A stretch of 11,378 nucleotides of DNA from Actinomycetota bacterium (GCA_947487595.1 CANKXJ010000018.1:1-11378); one strand, 5' to 3'; numbered from the stretch's first letter, positions 1 to 8,030 are shown. Made by a program: numbers and translations. The notes: generated by a model not told the origin, from the sequence alone.

Positions 1-1
1 A

Positions 2-889
2 AATACTTTTGCAGGATGCGACTTCATTATTGAAGCCATCTTTGAAGAGCTATCTCTGAAGCAAGAACTCTTTAAGAAATTAGAGACGATTGTTTCACCA
101 GAGTGTGTTTTGGCCACAAATACTTCATCTCTATCAGTGGAGCGGATGAGCGAAGGACTTAAAAATCCTGAACGCGTTGTTGGTTTCCACTTCTTTAATC
201 CAGTTGCGATTATGCCATTACTAGAGGTTGCGCGAACAAGTAAGACTGATGATGCGACAACAGCAACTGCAATCTCTGTAGGTAAGGAACTCAAGAAAAC
301 AATGATCATCTGTAAAGATGCCCCTGGTTTTGTAGTTAACCGCTTGTTAACTCGCTTCATGGGCGAAATCACCGACGCTGTCGATGAGGGCACTTCACCA
401 GAGGTAGCCGATAATGCAATGCGCTCAATTGGTTTCCCAATGTCACCATTCCAACTTCTAGATCTAGTTGGTCCAGGAGTTGCATTACACGTATCTGAGA
501 CTTTGCATGCAAATCTTGGTGATCGCTACCGTATTTCGCCAACGATGGCGGCAATGGTTAAGCAAGGTGTTCGAAACTTCTATGTTAAGAATGAAGATGG
601 AAGTTTTGGCGCAAACCCTGCAGCAATCGCTCTTATTCACAAAGGTGACTCACCATCAAGCGCTGAGCATGTGCGCAGCCGCGCATTGACCGCATTAGCT
701 GTTGAGGCTCGCATGATGCTTGATGAAGGTGTTGTTTCAACCCCAGCGGAAATTGATCTCTGCATGTTGATGGGCGCAGGATGGCCAATGCACTTGGGTG
801 GAATTTTGCCGTACTTGGATCGTGAAGGTATTAGCGAGACTGCTTGCGGTCAGCGTTTTCATCCGAAGGCAGTTGCATCTCTTCCTTAA
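2..889 (+). CDS. fadB: 3-hydroxyacyl-CoA dehydrogenase (FadB/FadJ type), 3' part
   Basis: The reading frame is open from the window edge, so the 5' part is missing; 295 residues are visible. They cover the end of an NAD-binding 3-hydroxyacyl-CoA dehydrogenase domain (DFIIEA, then LATNTSSLSV) and the C-terminal dehydrogenase region. HFFNP carries His63 and LLEVA carries Glu75 of the visible part. Their 12-residue spacing matches the catalytic His/Glu pair of E. coli FadB. DAPGFVVNRLL opens the C-terminal domain, and a second helical repeat (SRALTALAVEARMMLDEGVV) follows, as in the large trifunctional-type alpha subunits rather than the short single-domain enzyme. The role is NAD-dependent oxidation of 3-hydroxyacyl-CoA in cytosolic beta-oxidation. 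Whether an enoyl-CoA hydratase domain lies upstream cannot be seen. A TTG at 110 is an internal Leu codon, not the start. The 3' end overlaps dxs by 59 bases, tail to tail. Confidence 0.93.
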   Translation, partial: NTFAGCDFIIEAIFEELSLKQELFKKLETIVSPECVLATNTSSLSVERMSEGLKNPERVVGFHFFNPVAIMPLLEVARTSKTDDATTATAISVGKELKKTMIICKDAPGFVVNRLLTRFMGEITDAVDEGTSPEVADNAMRSIGFPMSPFQLLDLVGPGVALHVSETLHANLGDRYRISPTMAAMVKQGVRNFYVKNEDGSFGANPAAIALIHKGDSPSSAEHVRSRALTALAVEARMMLDEGVVSTPAEIDLCMLMGAGWPMHLGGILPYLDREGISETACGQRFHPKAVASLP

Positions 890-2750
890 TGCTACTGCTC
901 CATTCAACAACGCTGCGTGAAATGTTTTGAGCTGTAATACCTATATCGTTCAAAATCTCGCCACGCTTAGAGTGTTCAATAAACTCAAGTGGAACGCCAA
1001 TGCAATGAAGTGGGATTAGCACACCTGCGTCTCTAAAGATTTCAGAGATCGAACTTCCGATTCCAGCGTGCCTAATTCCATCTTCTAGAACAACAACACT
1101 CTTATAGCGCTCTGCCATACGCACAAGTGACTCTGGCAATGGCTTGACCCAACGTGGATCAATGACTGTCACGCCAACACCTTCGCGATATGCAGAAGAC
1201 GCAGCTTCAACTGCAATTGCAGCCATAGCTCCAACACTAATCATCAACACGTCTGCGCTCTCACCGCGATAGAGGACATCTATTCCATCACGACGTTCGA
1301 AGGCAGGAATGTCTTCTTGAACGGCTCCCTTTGGAAAGCGCACCATGGAAGGCGCATCACTAATTTCAACAGCTTCACGCAAAAGCTCTTTAAGGCGTGC
1401 ACCATCTCTAGGAGCTGCAACATGCATTGTTGGAACCATTCCAGTTAATGCCAAGTCCCAAATACCGTGGTGTGATGGTCCATCATCACCTGTGACACCT
1501 GAGCGATCTAGAACAAAAGTAACTCCTGCCTTATGCAGCGCAACATCTAATAGCAATTGATCAAAACCTCGATTTAGAAATGTTGAATAGACCGCAACAA
1601 CTGGGTGTAGCCCAGTGAAAGCTAGACCGGCTGCGCTAGTCACTGCATGCTGTTCAGCGATACCCACATCAATAGTGCGCTCTGGATATGCAGCTTGGAA
1701 TTGATCTAGGCCAGTTGGACCAAGCATTGCAGCAGTAATCGCCACAATATCTTTACGTGTTTTTCCAATTTCAACTAATTCCTGTGCAAATACCTTTGTC
1801 CAGGAAGTTGCACTCTTTGCTAGAGGCTCCCCTGATTCAGGATCAATGACTCCTACGGCATGGAACTTCTCAGCTTCATCTGCAACGGCGGGCTTATGGC
1901 CCTTACCTTTTTCAGTTATGGCATGGAGAAGAATTGGTGCGCCATACTCTTTAGCTTGGCGCAAAGCTCTTTCCATCGCGGCAATGTCATGTCCATCAAT
2001 TGGGCCAAGATACTTCAGACCCAAATCTTCAAACATGCCTTGAGGCGCAACAATATCTTTGATTCCCTTTTTCACTCCATGCAGAGTTTCATAGATTGGC
2101 ATGCCAACAACCGGGGTCTTGTGAAGAACCTCTTTGCCCCAATCAAGGAACTTCTCATATCCACTGGTTACACGCAGAGTTGAAAGATAGGTAGCCACTC
2201 CACCAATAGTTGGTGAATAAGAGCGCTCATTGTCATTTATGACAATGACTAGGTTTCTCTTTTGTTCAGGGGCAATATTATTTAACGCTTCCCAAGACAT
2301 GCCGCCTGTGAGGGCGCCATCTCCAACTACAACTACTACATGTCGATCCTTGGCACCTTGCAATGAGAAACCTCTAGAAATTCCATCGCCCCATGAAAGT
2401 GCTGTTGAGGCATGTGAATTTTCAATGACATCGTGTTCGCTCTCTTTGCGATTTGGATATCCAGAAATTCCACCTCGCTGGCGCAAAGTATCAAAAGCGC
2501 CACCACGACCAGTTAACATTTTGTGAACGTAGGATTGATGGCCTGTATCAAAGACAATAACATCCTTAGGTGATTCAAAAACTCTGTGAATTGCCACCGT
2601 AAGTTCCACGACACCCAAGTTTGGGCCTAAGTGGCCACCAGTCTTTGATACTTTTTCAATCAGCAGTGCTCGAATCTCTGCACTGAGTTCAATGAGTTCT
2701 TCCTGGGAGAGTGCAGCCAAATCGGCTGGGGAGTTAATCTGGCTCAACAT
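831..2750 (-). CDS. dxs: 1-deoxy-D-xylulose-5-phosphate synthase
   Basis: This enzyme condenses pyruvate and glyceraldehyde 3-phosphate to DXP, the first step of the MEP isoprenoid pathway, using thiamine diphosphate and Mg2+. The 639 residues are full length for the family. Visible marks are GGHLGPNLGVVELT (His40), the ThDP/Mg site GDGALTGG at 143-150 followed by EALNN, NDNERSYSPTIGG, GPIDGHD, the catalytic Glu in DVGIAEQHAV (Glu366), and GVTGDDGPSHHG at 418-429. The conserved protein ends near SVVEW; the last roughly 20 polar residues are encoded antisense to the 3' end of the dehydrogenase gene. The start is 18 bases after the acnA stop with no Shine-Dalgarno sequence. A TAAACT hexamer ends 7 bases before the ATG, so dxs may have its own leaderless transcript in addition to read-through from acnA. 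Confidence 0.98.
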   Translation of the reverse strand: MLSQINSPADLAALSQEELIELSAEIRALLIEKVSKTGGHLGPNLGVVELTVAIHRVFESPKDVIVFDTGHQSYVHKMLTGRGGAFDTLRQRGGISGYPNRKESEHDVIENSHASTALSWGDGISRGFSLQGAKDRHVVVVVGDGALTGGMSWEALNNIAPEQKRNLVIVINDNERSYSPTIGGVATYLSTLRVTSGYEKFLDWGKEVLHKTPVVGMPIYETLHGVKKGIKDIVAPQGMFEDLGLKYLGPIDGHDIAAMERALRQAKEYGAPILLHAITEKGKGHKPAVADEAEKFHAVGVIDPESGEPLAKSATSWTKVFAQELVEIGKTRKDIVAITAAMLGPTGLDQFQAAYPERTIDVGIAEQHAVTSAAGLAFTGLHPVVAVYSTFLNRGFDQLLLDVALHKAGVTFVLDRSGVTGDDGPSHHGIWDLALTGMVPTMHVAAPRDGARLKELLREAVEISDAPSMVRFPKGAVQEDIPAFERRDGIDVLYRGESADVLMISVGAMAAIAVEAASSAYREGVGVTVIDPRWVKPLPESLVRMAERYKSVVVLEDGIRHAGIGSSISEIFRDAGVLIPLHCIGVPLEFIEHSKRGEILNDIGITAQNISRSVVEWSSSIKEEMQLPSDENADRKQSR

Positions 2751-2757
2751 GGCGTTA

Positions 2758-2763
2758 AGTTTA
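2758..2763 (-). promoter_or_regulatory. Putative -10 element of a leaderless dxs promoter
   Basis: On the minus strand TAAACT is followed by exactly 7 bases and then the dxs ATG (2750-2748). This spacing would place the transcription start on the A of the start codon. The element lies in the 18-base gap between acnA and dxs. No -35 hexamer is evident, and no Shine-Dalgarno sequence precedes the ATG. TANNNT is the usual actinobacterial -10 pattern. The call is inference from position and from four matching sites elsewhere in the window. Confidence 0.5.
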
Positions 2764-2768
2764 GGTGC

Positions 2769-5417
2769 TTATGCGTTTAAGAGCGAGCGAAGAACGTACT
2801 GCATGATTCCCCCGTGGCGGTAGTAATCGGCTTCTCCCGGGGTATCTATGCGCACGGTTGCAGTAAAGCTCTTATTTGCAGCAGTAACTGTGAGCTCTTT
2901 TGGAACTCCCCCGGTATTGAGTGCTGTGATGCCGCTAATTGAAAATACTTCTTCGCCAGTGAGGCCGAGTGTTTGAGCGCTTTCACCATTTTTGAATTGA
3001 AGAGGTAGCACACCCATTCCAATCAAGTTCGAGCGGTGAATACGTTCAAAACTTTCAGCAATTACTGCCCGAACACCAAGCAATGCTGTTCCCTTGGCAG
3101 CCCAGTCACGTGAAGAACCAGAGCCATACTCTTTACCCGCCAGAATCACCAACGGTGTTCCTGCGCTTTGATAAGCCACTGATGCTTCATAAATAGTTGA
3201 TTGCCCTCCATCGGTTGCAAAGTTGCGAGTGAAACCACCCTCAACGCCGTTGAGCAACAGATTCTTAAGGCGAATGTTGGCAAAAGTACCGCGAATCATT
3301 ACTTCGTGATTGCCTCGACGAGAGCCATACGAGTTGAAATCTTTGCGTTCAATTCCATGTTCTGCCAAGTATGTGCCCGCAGGTGAATCAGCTTTAATAT
3401 TACCTGCAGGTGAGATGTGATCAGTTGTTACTGAATCGCCAAGAACTGCTAGGACTCGTGCTCCTGAGATATCAAGTACTGGAGTTGGTTTTTTTGGCAT
3501 TCCATCAAAGTAGGGAGGTTTTCTCACATAGGTTGACTTAGGATCCCATTCAAAAACTTTACCAACAGGAGTCGCTAATGCCTTCCAGCGATGATCTCCA
3601 TCAAAGACTGAGGCATAGTCTTTTGTGAACATGGCTGATGAAATTGAAGAGTCAATCACTGATTGAATTTCAGCAGGTGTTGGCCAAATATCAGCTAAGT
3701 AGACATCTTTACCGTTTTGATCTTTTCCTAGGGAGTCCTTTTCAAAGTCATGATCCATCGTGCCGGCTATGGCATATGCAACAACTAAGGGAGGTGAGGC
3801 TAAGTAGTTCATCTTCACATCAGGACTAATACGTCCCTCAAAATTTCGGTTACCTGATAGCACCGCTGTTACAGCTAAATCTGAATCATTAACAGCCTTA
3901 CTAATTTCAATAGGTAGTGGACCAGAGTTACCAATACAAGTGACACAACCATAACCAACTAAGTGAAAGCCTAAAGCCTGCATGTATTGTGTTAAGTCAG
4001 CGCGATCATAATAATCAGTAACTACTTTAGATCCTGGGGCAAGAGTTGTTTTGACCCAAGGCTTTGATTTCAAGCCTTTTTCAACTGCCTTCTTAGCCAG
4101 AAGAGCAGCACCAATCATTACTGAAGGATTTGAAGTATTTGTGCAAGAAGTAATGGAAGCAATAACCACATCTCCATTTTTCACGCGCGTGGATCCTGCC
4201 TTTACTTCTTCTCTCGATGTCTTATCGGAGAAGTAGGTTGGCAAAATCTTTTCAAAAGCTAGCTTTGAATCACTTAATGAGATGCGATCTTGCGGACGCT
4301 TTGGACCAGCAATAGATGGCACCACAGTTGAAAGATCTAGAGCAACATGCTCAGAAAAACGTGGCTCAACAGAAGGGTCATGCCACAAACCCTGCTTTTT
4401 TGCATACTGTTCTACTAAAGCAACTTGTTCATCACTTCGCCCAGTTAGGCGCAAGTAACGCAGGGCCTCTTCATCGATAGGGAAAATTGCACATGTTGAA
4501 CCATATTCAGGGCTCATATTTCCAATTGTCACGCGATTAGCCATAGGCACAGAGACAACACCCGGGCCATAAAACTCAACAAATTTTCCAACGACACCGT
4601 GTTTGCGTAAAATTTCAGTAATAGTCAAGGCCATATCTGTTGCAGTGGTTCCAAGAGGCAACTGACCGGTTAACTTAAATCCAACTACGCGAGGAATAAG
4701 CATTGAAACCGGCTGGCCAAGGAGTGCAGCTTCGGCCTCAATGCCACCAACGCCCCAACCTAGGACTCCTAAACCATTGACCATGGTTGTGTGTGAGTCA
4801 GTACCAACGACGGTATCTGGGTAAGCCCGCAATACTCCACCTACTGTGCGAGTCATTACCACCCGCGCTAAATACTCAATATTTACTTGGTGAACAATTC
4901 CTGTTCCAGGTGGCACAACTTTGAACTCATCAAAGGCAGTTTGTCCCCAACGTAGGAAGCGATAACGCTCTTGATTGCGCTCATATTCAATATCAGTATT
5001 TTTCTCAAATGAATCTTTCGTACCAAATACATCTGCAATAACTGAGTGGTCAATTACCAACTCTGCTGGGGCAAGAGGGTTAACTTTTGAGGGATCTCCA
5101 CCCAGATCCACGATTGCCTCACGCATTGTTGCAAGATCAACAATGCAGGGAACACCAGTGAAGTCCTGCATAACCACGCGCGCAGGTGTGAACTGAATTT
5201 CAGTATCTGGCTCGGCTGCTGGGTTCCAATTAGCTAAAGCCTTAATATGCTCGGCAGTGATGTTGGAACCATCTTCGGTGCGAAGAAGATTCTCCAAAAG
5301 GATTTTGAGAGAAAATGGAAGACTAGAAGCGCCTTCGATGCTGGAGATGTTAAAAATCTCATAACTCTTACCCGCAACCTCTAGCTTCTTCTTTGCGTTG
5401 AAAGAGTTCTTACTCAT
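2769..5417 (-). CDS. acnA: Aconitate hydratase A (aconitase)
   Basis: It interconverts citrate and isocitrate in the TCA cycle through a [4Fe-4S] cluster. The 882 residues fit the AcnA/IRP1 type (E. coli AcnA is about 890). Cluster cysteines are Cys425 in SCTNTSNP and Cys491 and Cys494 in CVTCIGNSGP. Other active-site marks are VIDHS, GTDSHTTMVNGLG, NRNFEGRI, DHISPAG and GKEYGSGSSRDWAAKG (from about residue 761), the last in the C-terminal swivel domain. The start is set at the second of two adjacent ATGs (5417) because the family begins MSxNSF. The frame stays open upstream to 5486, but that extension would overlap the preceding gene and lacks family residues. AGGGGAG at 5421-5427 is the only ribosome site and abuts the first ATG, so 5420 is a possible start. 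It lies 34 bases after the methyltransferase stop and is probably cotranscribed with it. Confidence 0.98.
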   Translation of the reverse strand: MSKNSFNAKKKLEVAGKSYEIFNISSIEGASSLPFSLKILLENLLRTEDGSNITAEHIKALANWNPAAEPDTEIQFTPARVVMQDFTGVPCIVDLATMREAIVDLGGDPSKVNPLAPAELVIDHSVIADVFGTKDSFEKNTDIEYERNQERYRFLRWGQTAFDEFKVVPPGTGIVHQVNIEYLARVVMTRTVGGVLRAYPDTVVGTDSHTTMVNGLGVLGWGVGGIEAEAALLGQPVSMLIPRVVGFKLTGQLPLGTTATDMALTITEILRKHGVVGKFVEFYGPGVVSVPMANRVTIGNMSPEYGSTCAIFPIDEEALRYLRLTGRSDEQVALVEQYAKKQGLWHDPSVEPRFSEHVALDLSTVVPSIAGPKRPQDRISLSDSKLAFEKILPTYFSDKTSREEVKAGSTRVKNGDVVIASITSCTNTSNPSVMIGAALLAKKAVEKGLKSKPWVKTTLAPGSKVVTDYYDRADLTQYMQALGFHLVGYGCVTCIGNSGPLPIEISKAVNDSDLAVTAVLSGNRNFEGRISPDVKMNYLASPPLVVAYAIAGTMDHDFEKDSLGKDQNGKDVYLADIWPTPAEIQSVIDSSISSAMFTKDYASVFDGDHRWKALATPVGKVFEWDPKSTYVRKPPYFDGMPKKPTPVLDISGARVLAVLGDSVTTDHISPAGNIKADSPAGTYLAEHGIERKDFNSYGSRRGNHEVMIRGTFANIRLKNLLLNGVEGGFTRNFATDGGQSTIYEASVAYQSAGTPLVILAGKEYGSGSSRDWAAKGTALLGVRAVIAESFERIHRSNLIGMGVLPLQFKNGESAQTLGLTGEEVFSISGITALNTGGVPKELTVTAANKSFTATVRIDTPGEADYYRHGGIMQYVLRSLLNA

Positions 5418-5420
5418 CAT

Positions 5421-5427
5421 CTCCCCT
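5421..5427 (-). promoter_or_regulatory. Ribosome binding site of acnA, close to tandem ATGs
   Basis: Minus-strand AGGGGAG is followed at once by ATG ATG. Its distance to the family-consistent second ATG is only 3 bases, shorter than the usual 5-9. No TANNNT hexamer sits at the leaderless distance from either ATG. This agrees with acnA being translated from a longer transcript that starts upstream of the methyltransferase gene. Confidence 0.55.
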
Positions 5428-5451
5428 AATAAATCTTCCCTTACTTGAGTA

Positions 5452-6666
5452 TCAAGATACCTTAGTGGGCTCAAACAGTGCAACACATTCGATGTGATGT
5501 GTCATTGGAAAGAGATCAAAAGCTCGCAATTTCACGAGTGAATATCCACGATCTAAAAAGTAACCAGTATCACGCGCTAATGCCGCTGGATCACATGCCA
5601 CATAGACAATTGTTCGTGGCATAAGCCTGGCAATTTCATTAATTACTATTTTTCCAGCACCATCTCTAGGTGGGTCCAGAACGACAACATCTGCAGAGTT
5701 AATTCTTGGTAAGTGGGTAGCAACATCTCCAGTAATGACTTTGATATTTGAATTCTCTGTAAAATTTCGTGATGCATCAGAAGTTGCGCTCTTACTGCCT
5801 TCTATTAATTCAATTCTACCTTCAGCACCAACGCTATCGATAAGCGCTGCAGCAAAAAGCCCAACACCACCATACAAATCCAACACATGGTCAGCGCTCT
5901 TAACTCCGGCAAAATCTCTGACTACCTCGCTTAACAAATTGGGAGCATTGACATGGCCTTGCCAAAAAGAGCTGTTGCTAACCTCTAAAGTTTTATCTAA
6001 TACTTTTTCATGCAAAACTGCAGGGCCTTCGCTCAAGCGTGACTTAGTTTCTCCGCGAGTTGGCATGAGGGAGATAGAGCGCTCATCGCTATTTGATGCA
6101 GCAATCTCTACCCGCATATCCCCTTTCCATTTGCGATTGGCTAGTTCAGAAAAGCGAATCTCTTTTGCCGCAACCAAACAATTGGTCACCGGAACAACCG
6201 TATGGCTTCGAGAGCCAATGAAACCGAGTTGACCATTTCTATCGGTCGTAGAGTTGATTCGAGTCCGCCAACCAAACTCCGGACCAACGCTTTCAACTTC
6301 AATGGCAATATCCATCTTCGCAATACGCGCAAATTGTTCAGTAATGACATCGGCTTTCAGACTACGTTGTCGTCCGATACTGACATGCTGAAAATCACAA
6401 CCACCACACCCTTGCCGGTGGGAGTATTCACAGGGTGCAACAACACGGTCTTTAGATGCTTCTACTACTTCCACAACATCTGCGCGGTTAAAGGAGCTAC
6501 CGACTGAAGTGATTTCGATTCGGCATTTTTCGCCAGGAATCGCATGGCGAACGAAAATAACGCAGCCTTCGTGGCGGGCAATAAAATGGCCGCCGTGGGC
6601 AACCTTTTCTATTGCTACCTCGATAACTTCGCCGACCACAAGGGTTCTTTTCATAGTTGGTGCCAC
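5452..6666 (-). CDS. TRAM-domain 23S rRNA/tRNA uracil-5 methyltransferase (RumA/TrmA family)
   Basis: A SAM-dependent RNA m5U methyltransferase of 404 residues; the target uridine (23S rRNA or tRNA) cannot be read from sequence. An N-terminal TRAM beta-barrel (about residues 8-65) precedes a [4Fe-4S] site formed by Cys79, Cys87, Cys90 and Cys163. SAM motif I is VLDLYGGVGLFA (261-272), motif IV is DPPRDG (331-336), the catalytic nucleophile is Cys358 in VACDPAALARD, and the C-terminal general base is Glu393 in HHIECVALF. The start is a GTG at 6666. TAAGGT ends 7 bases upstream of it, which favours the GTG over the in-frame ATG at 6654. It corresponds in position to Rv2689c of M. tuberculosis. 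It is the first gene of the block leading into acnA and dxs, and it diverges from ceoB across 32 bases. Confidence 0.93.
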   Translation of the reverse strand: MAPTMKRTLVVGEVIEVAIEKVAHGGHFIARHEGCVIFVRHAIPGEKCRIEITSVGSSFNRADVVEVVEASKDRVVAPCEYSHRQGCGGCDFQHVSIGRQRSLKADVITEQFARIAKMDIAIEVESVGPEFGWRTRINSTTDRNGQLGFIGSRSHTVVPVTNCLVAAKEIRFSELANRKWKGDMRVEIAASNSDERSISLMPTRGETKSRLSEGPAVLHEKVLDKTLEVSNSSFWQGHVNAPNLLSEVVRDFAGVKSADHVLDLYGGVGLFAAALIDSVGAEGRIELIEGSKSATSDASRNFTENSNIKVITGDVATHLPRINSADVVVLDPPRDGAGKIVINEIARLMPRTIVYVACDPAALARDTGYFLDRGYSLVKLRAFDLFPMTHHIECVALFEPTKVS

Positions 6667-6673
6667 GGAACTA

Positions 6674-6679
6674 ACCTTA
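6674..6679 (-). promoter_or_regulatory. Putative -10 element for the RNA methyltransferase gene (leaderless)
   Basis: Minus-strand TAAGGT is followed by 7 bases and then the GTG start at 6666. The gap to the divergent ceoB start is only 32 bases, so the promoter must lie here. An alternative reading of the AAGG inside this hexamer as a weak Shine-Dalgarno is less likely, because little room would remain for a leader. Confidence 0.5.
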
Positions 6680-6685
6680 TGGGTG

Positions 6686-6691
6686 TAAGTT
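6686..6691 (+). promoter_or_regulatory. Putative -10 element for ceoB (leaderless)
   Basis: TAAGTT is followed by 7 bases and then the ATG of ceoB at 6699, with no Shine-Dalgarno sequence. It is 6 bases from the opposing TAAGGT element at 6674-6679, so the two promoters are back to back and any -35 contact would fall in the neighbouring gene. Confidence 0.5.
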
Positions 6692-6698
6692 AATACAT

Positions 6699-7367
6699 AT
6701 GCACGTAGTCATCATGGGATGCGGTCGAGTCGGCTCTTCATTGGCCACTGATCTTGAAGCCGCTGGTCACACCGTTGCGGTAATTGATCAAGCACGTGAG
6801 GCTTTTCGCCGCTTAGGTCCAAACTTCAAAGGCAAAACCGTCACTGGCGTTGGCTTTGACCGTGATGTTTTACGCGAAGCTGGAATTCAAGATGCCGATG
6901 CATTTGCCGCGGTTAGTAATGGTGATAACTCAAACATTTTAGCTGCGCGCGTTGCTCGTGAGACATATGGCGTCCAAAACGTTGTGGCTCGTATTTATGA
7001 TCCAGGCCGTGCTGAAATTTATCAGCGCTTAGGAATTCCAACTGTTGCAACAGTTCTCTGGGCAACAGATCAGATTCTGCGCAGATTACTTCCCGAAGGT
7101 TCACGTTCTGAGTGGCGCGATGCCAGTGGAACTGTGCAGCTATGTGAAATGCATCCACACAGTGATTGGTATGGACGCCAAATTCTGCTCATCGATGAGC
7201 TCACCCCAGCGCGCGTAGCATTTATTACTCGTCTTGGCGTTGGCCTTATTCCTGATCACCACACCGTCTTGCAAGAAGGTGATCTCATCCACGTAATGGT
7301 GGGCGATAACGATGTTGCTAAGGTTGAAATGATCCTTGCTAATTCACCAGATGGAGAGCGTAAATGA
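6699..7367 (+). CDS. ceoB: TrkA-family potassium uptake regulatory protein CeoB
   Basis: A cytosolic RCK (KTN) subunit of 222 residues that binds nucleotide and gates a membrane K+ transporter. The Rossmann fold opens with GCGRVG (Gly7, Gly9, Gly12) and has an acidic strand-2 end at Asp30. GFDRDVL and NGDNSN, around residues 52-78, are typical of TrkA_N. A TrkA_C-type domain occupies about 140-215. The opening MHVVIMGCGRVG and the LGPNF and GFDRDVL segments resemble mycobacterial CeoB (Rv2691) as I remember it. There is no membrane segment, so it needs a separate channel subunit, and none is in the window. The stop overlaps the ceoC start in ATGA, implying translational coupling. Transcription is probably leaderless from the element at 6686-6691. 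Confidence 0.93.
   Translation: MHVVIMGCGRVGSSLATDLEAAGHTVAVIDQAREAFRRLGPNFKGKTVTGVGFDRDVLREAGIQDADAFAAVSNGDNSNILAARVARETYGVQNVVARIYDPGRAEIYQRLGIPTVATVLWATDQILRRLLPEGSRSEWRDASGTVQLCEMHPHSDWYGRQILLIDELTPARVAFITRLGVGLIPDHHTVLQEGDLIHVMVGDNDVAKVEMILANSPDGERK
7353..7358 (+). promoter_or_regulatory. Ribosome binding site of ceoC
   Basis: GGAGAG lies 5 bases before the ceoC ATG at 7364, inside the end of ceoB. It supports the ceoC start and shows that this downstream operon gene uses a Shine-Dalgarno, unlike ceoB. Confidence 0.6.
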
Positions 7368-8023
7368 GAGTTGCAATCGCTGGTGCAGGAAATGTGGGTC
7401 GAGCCATTGCGCGCGAACTTCTAGATAACGGTCACCAAGTTTTACTCATTGATAAAGATCCAAAAGCGCTAAAACTTGAGAGTGTTCCAGATGCCGAATG
7501 GCTAATGGCAGATGCTTGTGAAATTACATCTTTAGACAACGCCCACCTCAATACATGCCAAGTTCTAGTAGCAGCCACAGGCGATGACAAGGCAAATTTA
7601 GTGACATCTCTGCTTGGTAAAACAGAGTATGGCGTGCCACGTGTTGTCGCTCGAATTAATCATCCAAAGAATGAATGGCTCTTTGACTCTTCATGGGGCG
7701 TAGATGTTGCTGTATCAACTCCTCGCATCATTGCTGCCCTCGTTGAAGAGGCAGTAAGTGTTGGTGATGTCGTCCGGTTATTCTCATTTAAAAAGGGTCA
7801 AGCAAATCTCGTTGAATTAACTTTGCCTGATGGTTCATCATGTATTGGAAAGACCGTAGAAGAGATCGAACTCCCAGAAGATGCAACCCTTGCTGCAATT
7901 GTTCGTGATGGTCGTGTGATCACAGCTAAAGCTCACGATGTATTTGCAGCTGGCGATGAACTTCTTTTTGTTGCTTCATCTGATGCTGAAGCCCGCATTA
8001 AATCCTGCTTTATATCTAGTTAG
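7364..8023 (+). CDS. ceoC: TrkA-family potassium uptake regulatory protein CeoC
   Basis: The second RCK subunit, 219 residues, with GAGNVG (Gly7, Gly9, Gly12), Asp30 in LLIDKDPKAL, ATGDDKANL at 71-79, and VSTPRIIAALVEEA linking the N-terminal domain to a TrkA_C domain at about 136-217 (DGSSCIGKTVEEIELP). It corresponds to Rv2692 (CeoC). Two different single-domain subunits in tandem suggest a heteromeric gating ring, in contrast to E. coli TrkA, which fuses two RCK units in one chain; the heteromer is inference. It is coupled to ceoB by a 4-base overlap and has a clear ribosome site. Its stop overlaps the DUF3159 gene by 8 bases, tail to tail. Confidence 0.93.
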   Translation: MRVAIAGAGNVGRAIARELLDNGHQVLLIDKDPKALKLESVPDAEWLMADACEITSLDNAHLNTCQVLVAATGDDKANLVTSLLGKTEYGVPRVVARINHPKNEWLFDSSWGVDVAVSTPRIIAALVEEAVSVGDVVRLFSFKKGQANLVELTLPDGSSCIGKTVEEIELPEDATLAAIVRDGRVITAKAHDVFAAGDELLFVASSDAEARIKSCFISS

Positions 8024-8030
8024 ATTTAAT
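7997..8030. terminator. A+T-rich inverted repeat across the ceoC/DUF3159 convergent stops
   Basis: ATTAAATC (7997-8004) and GATTTAAT (8023-8030) form an 8-base perfect inverted repeat with an 18-base spacer that holds both stop codons. It could act as a weak bidirectional terminator or 3'-end hairpin, but the stem has one G:C pair and no clear T-tract follows, so the call is tentative. Confidence 0.25.

Noticed and set aside
110..112. TTG as the start of the dehydrogenase
   Set aside because: The frame continues to the window edge with family-consistent residues (DFIIEAIFEELSLKQELF), so this codon is internal Leu.
851..915. CAGCGTT / AACGCTG inverted repeat spanning the fadB-dxs overlap
   Set aside because: A 7-base match with a 51-base loop is likely chance and does not resemble a terminator.
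5418..5486. Upstream extension of acnA by 23 codons
   Set aside because: It overlaps the methyltransferase 3' end, contains the ribosome site in frame, and lacks aconitase residues.
5735..6232. A 165-codon open frame on the + strand inside the RNA methyltransferase gene
   Set aside because: It is antisense to a gene with complete family motifs, shows no recognisable domain and has no upstream signal.
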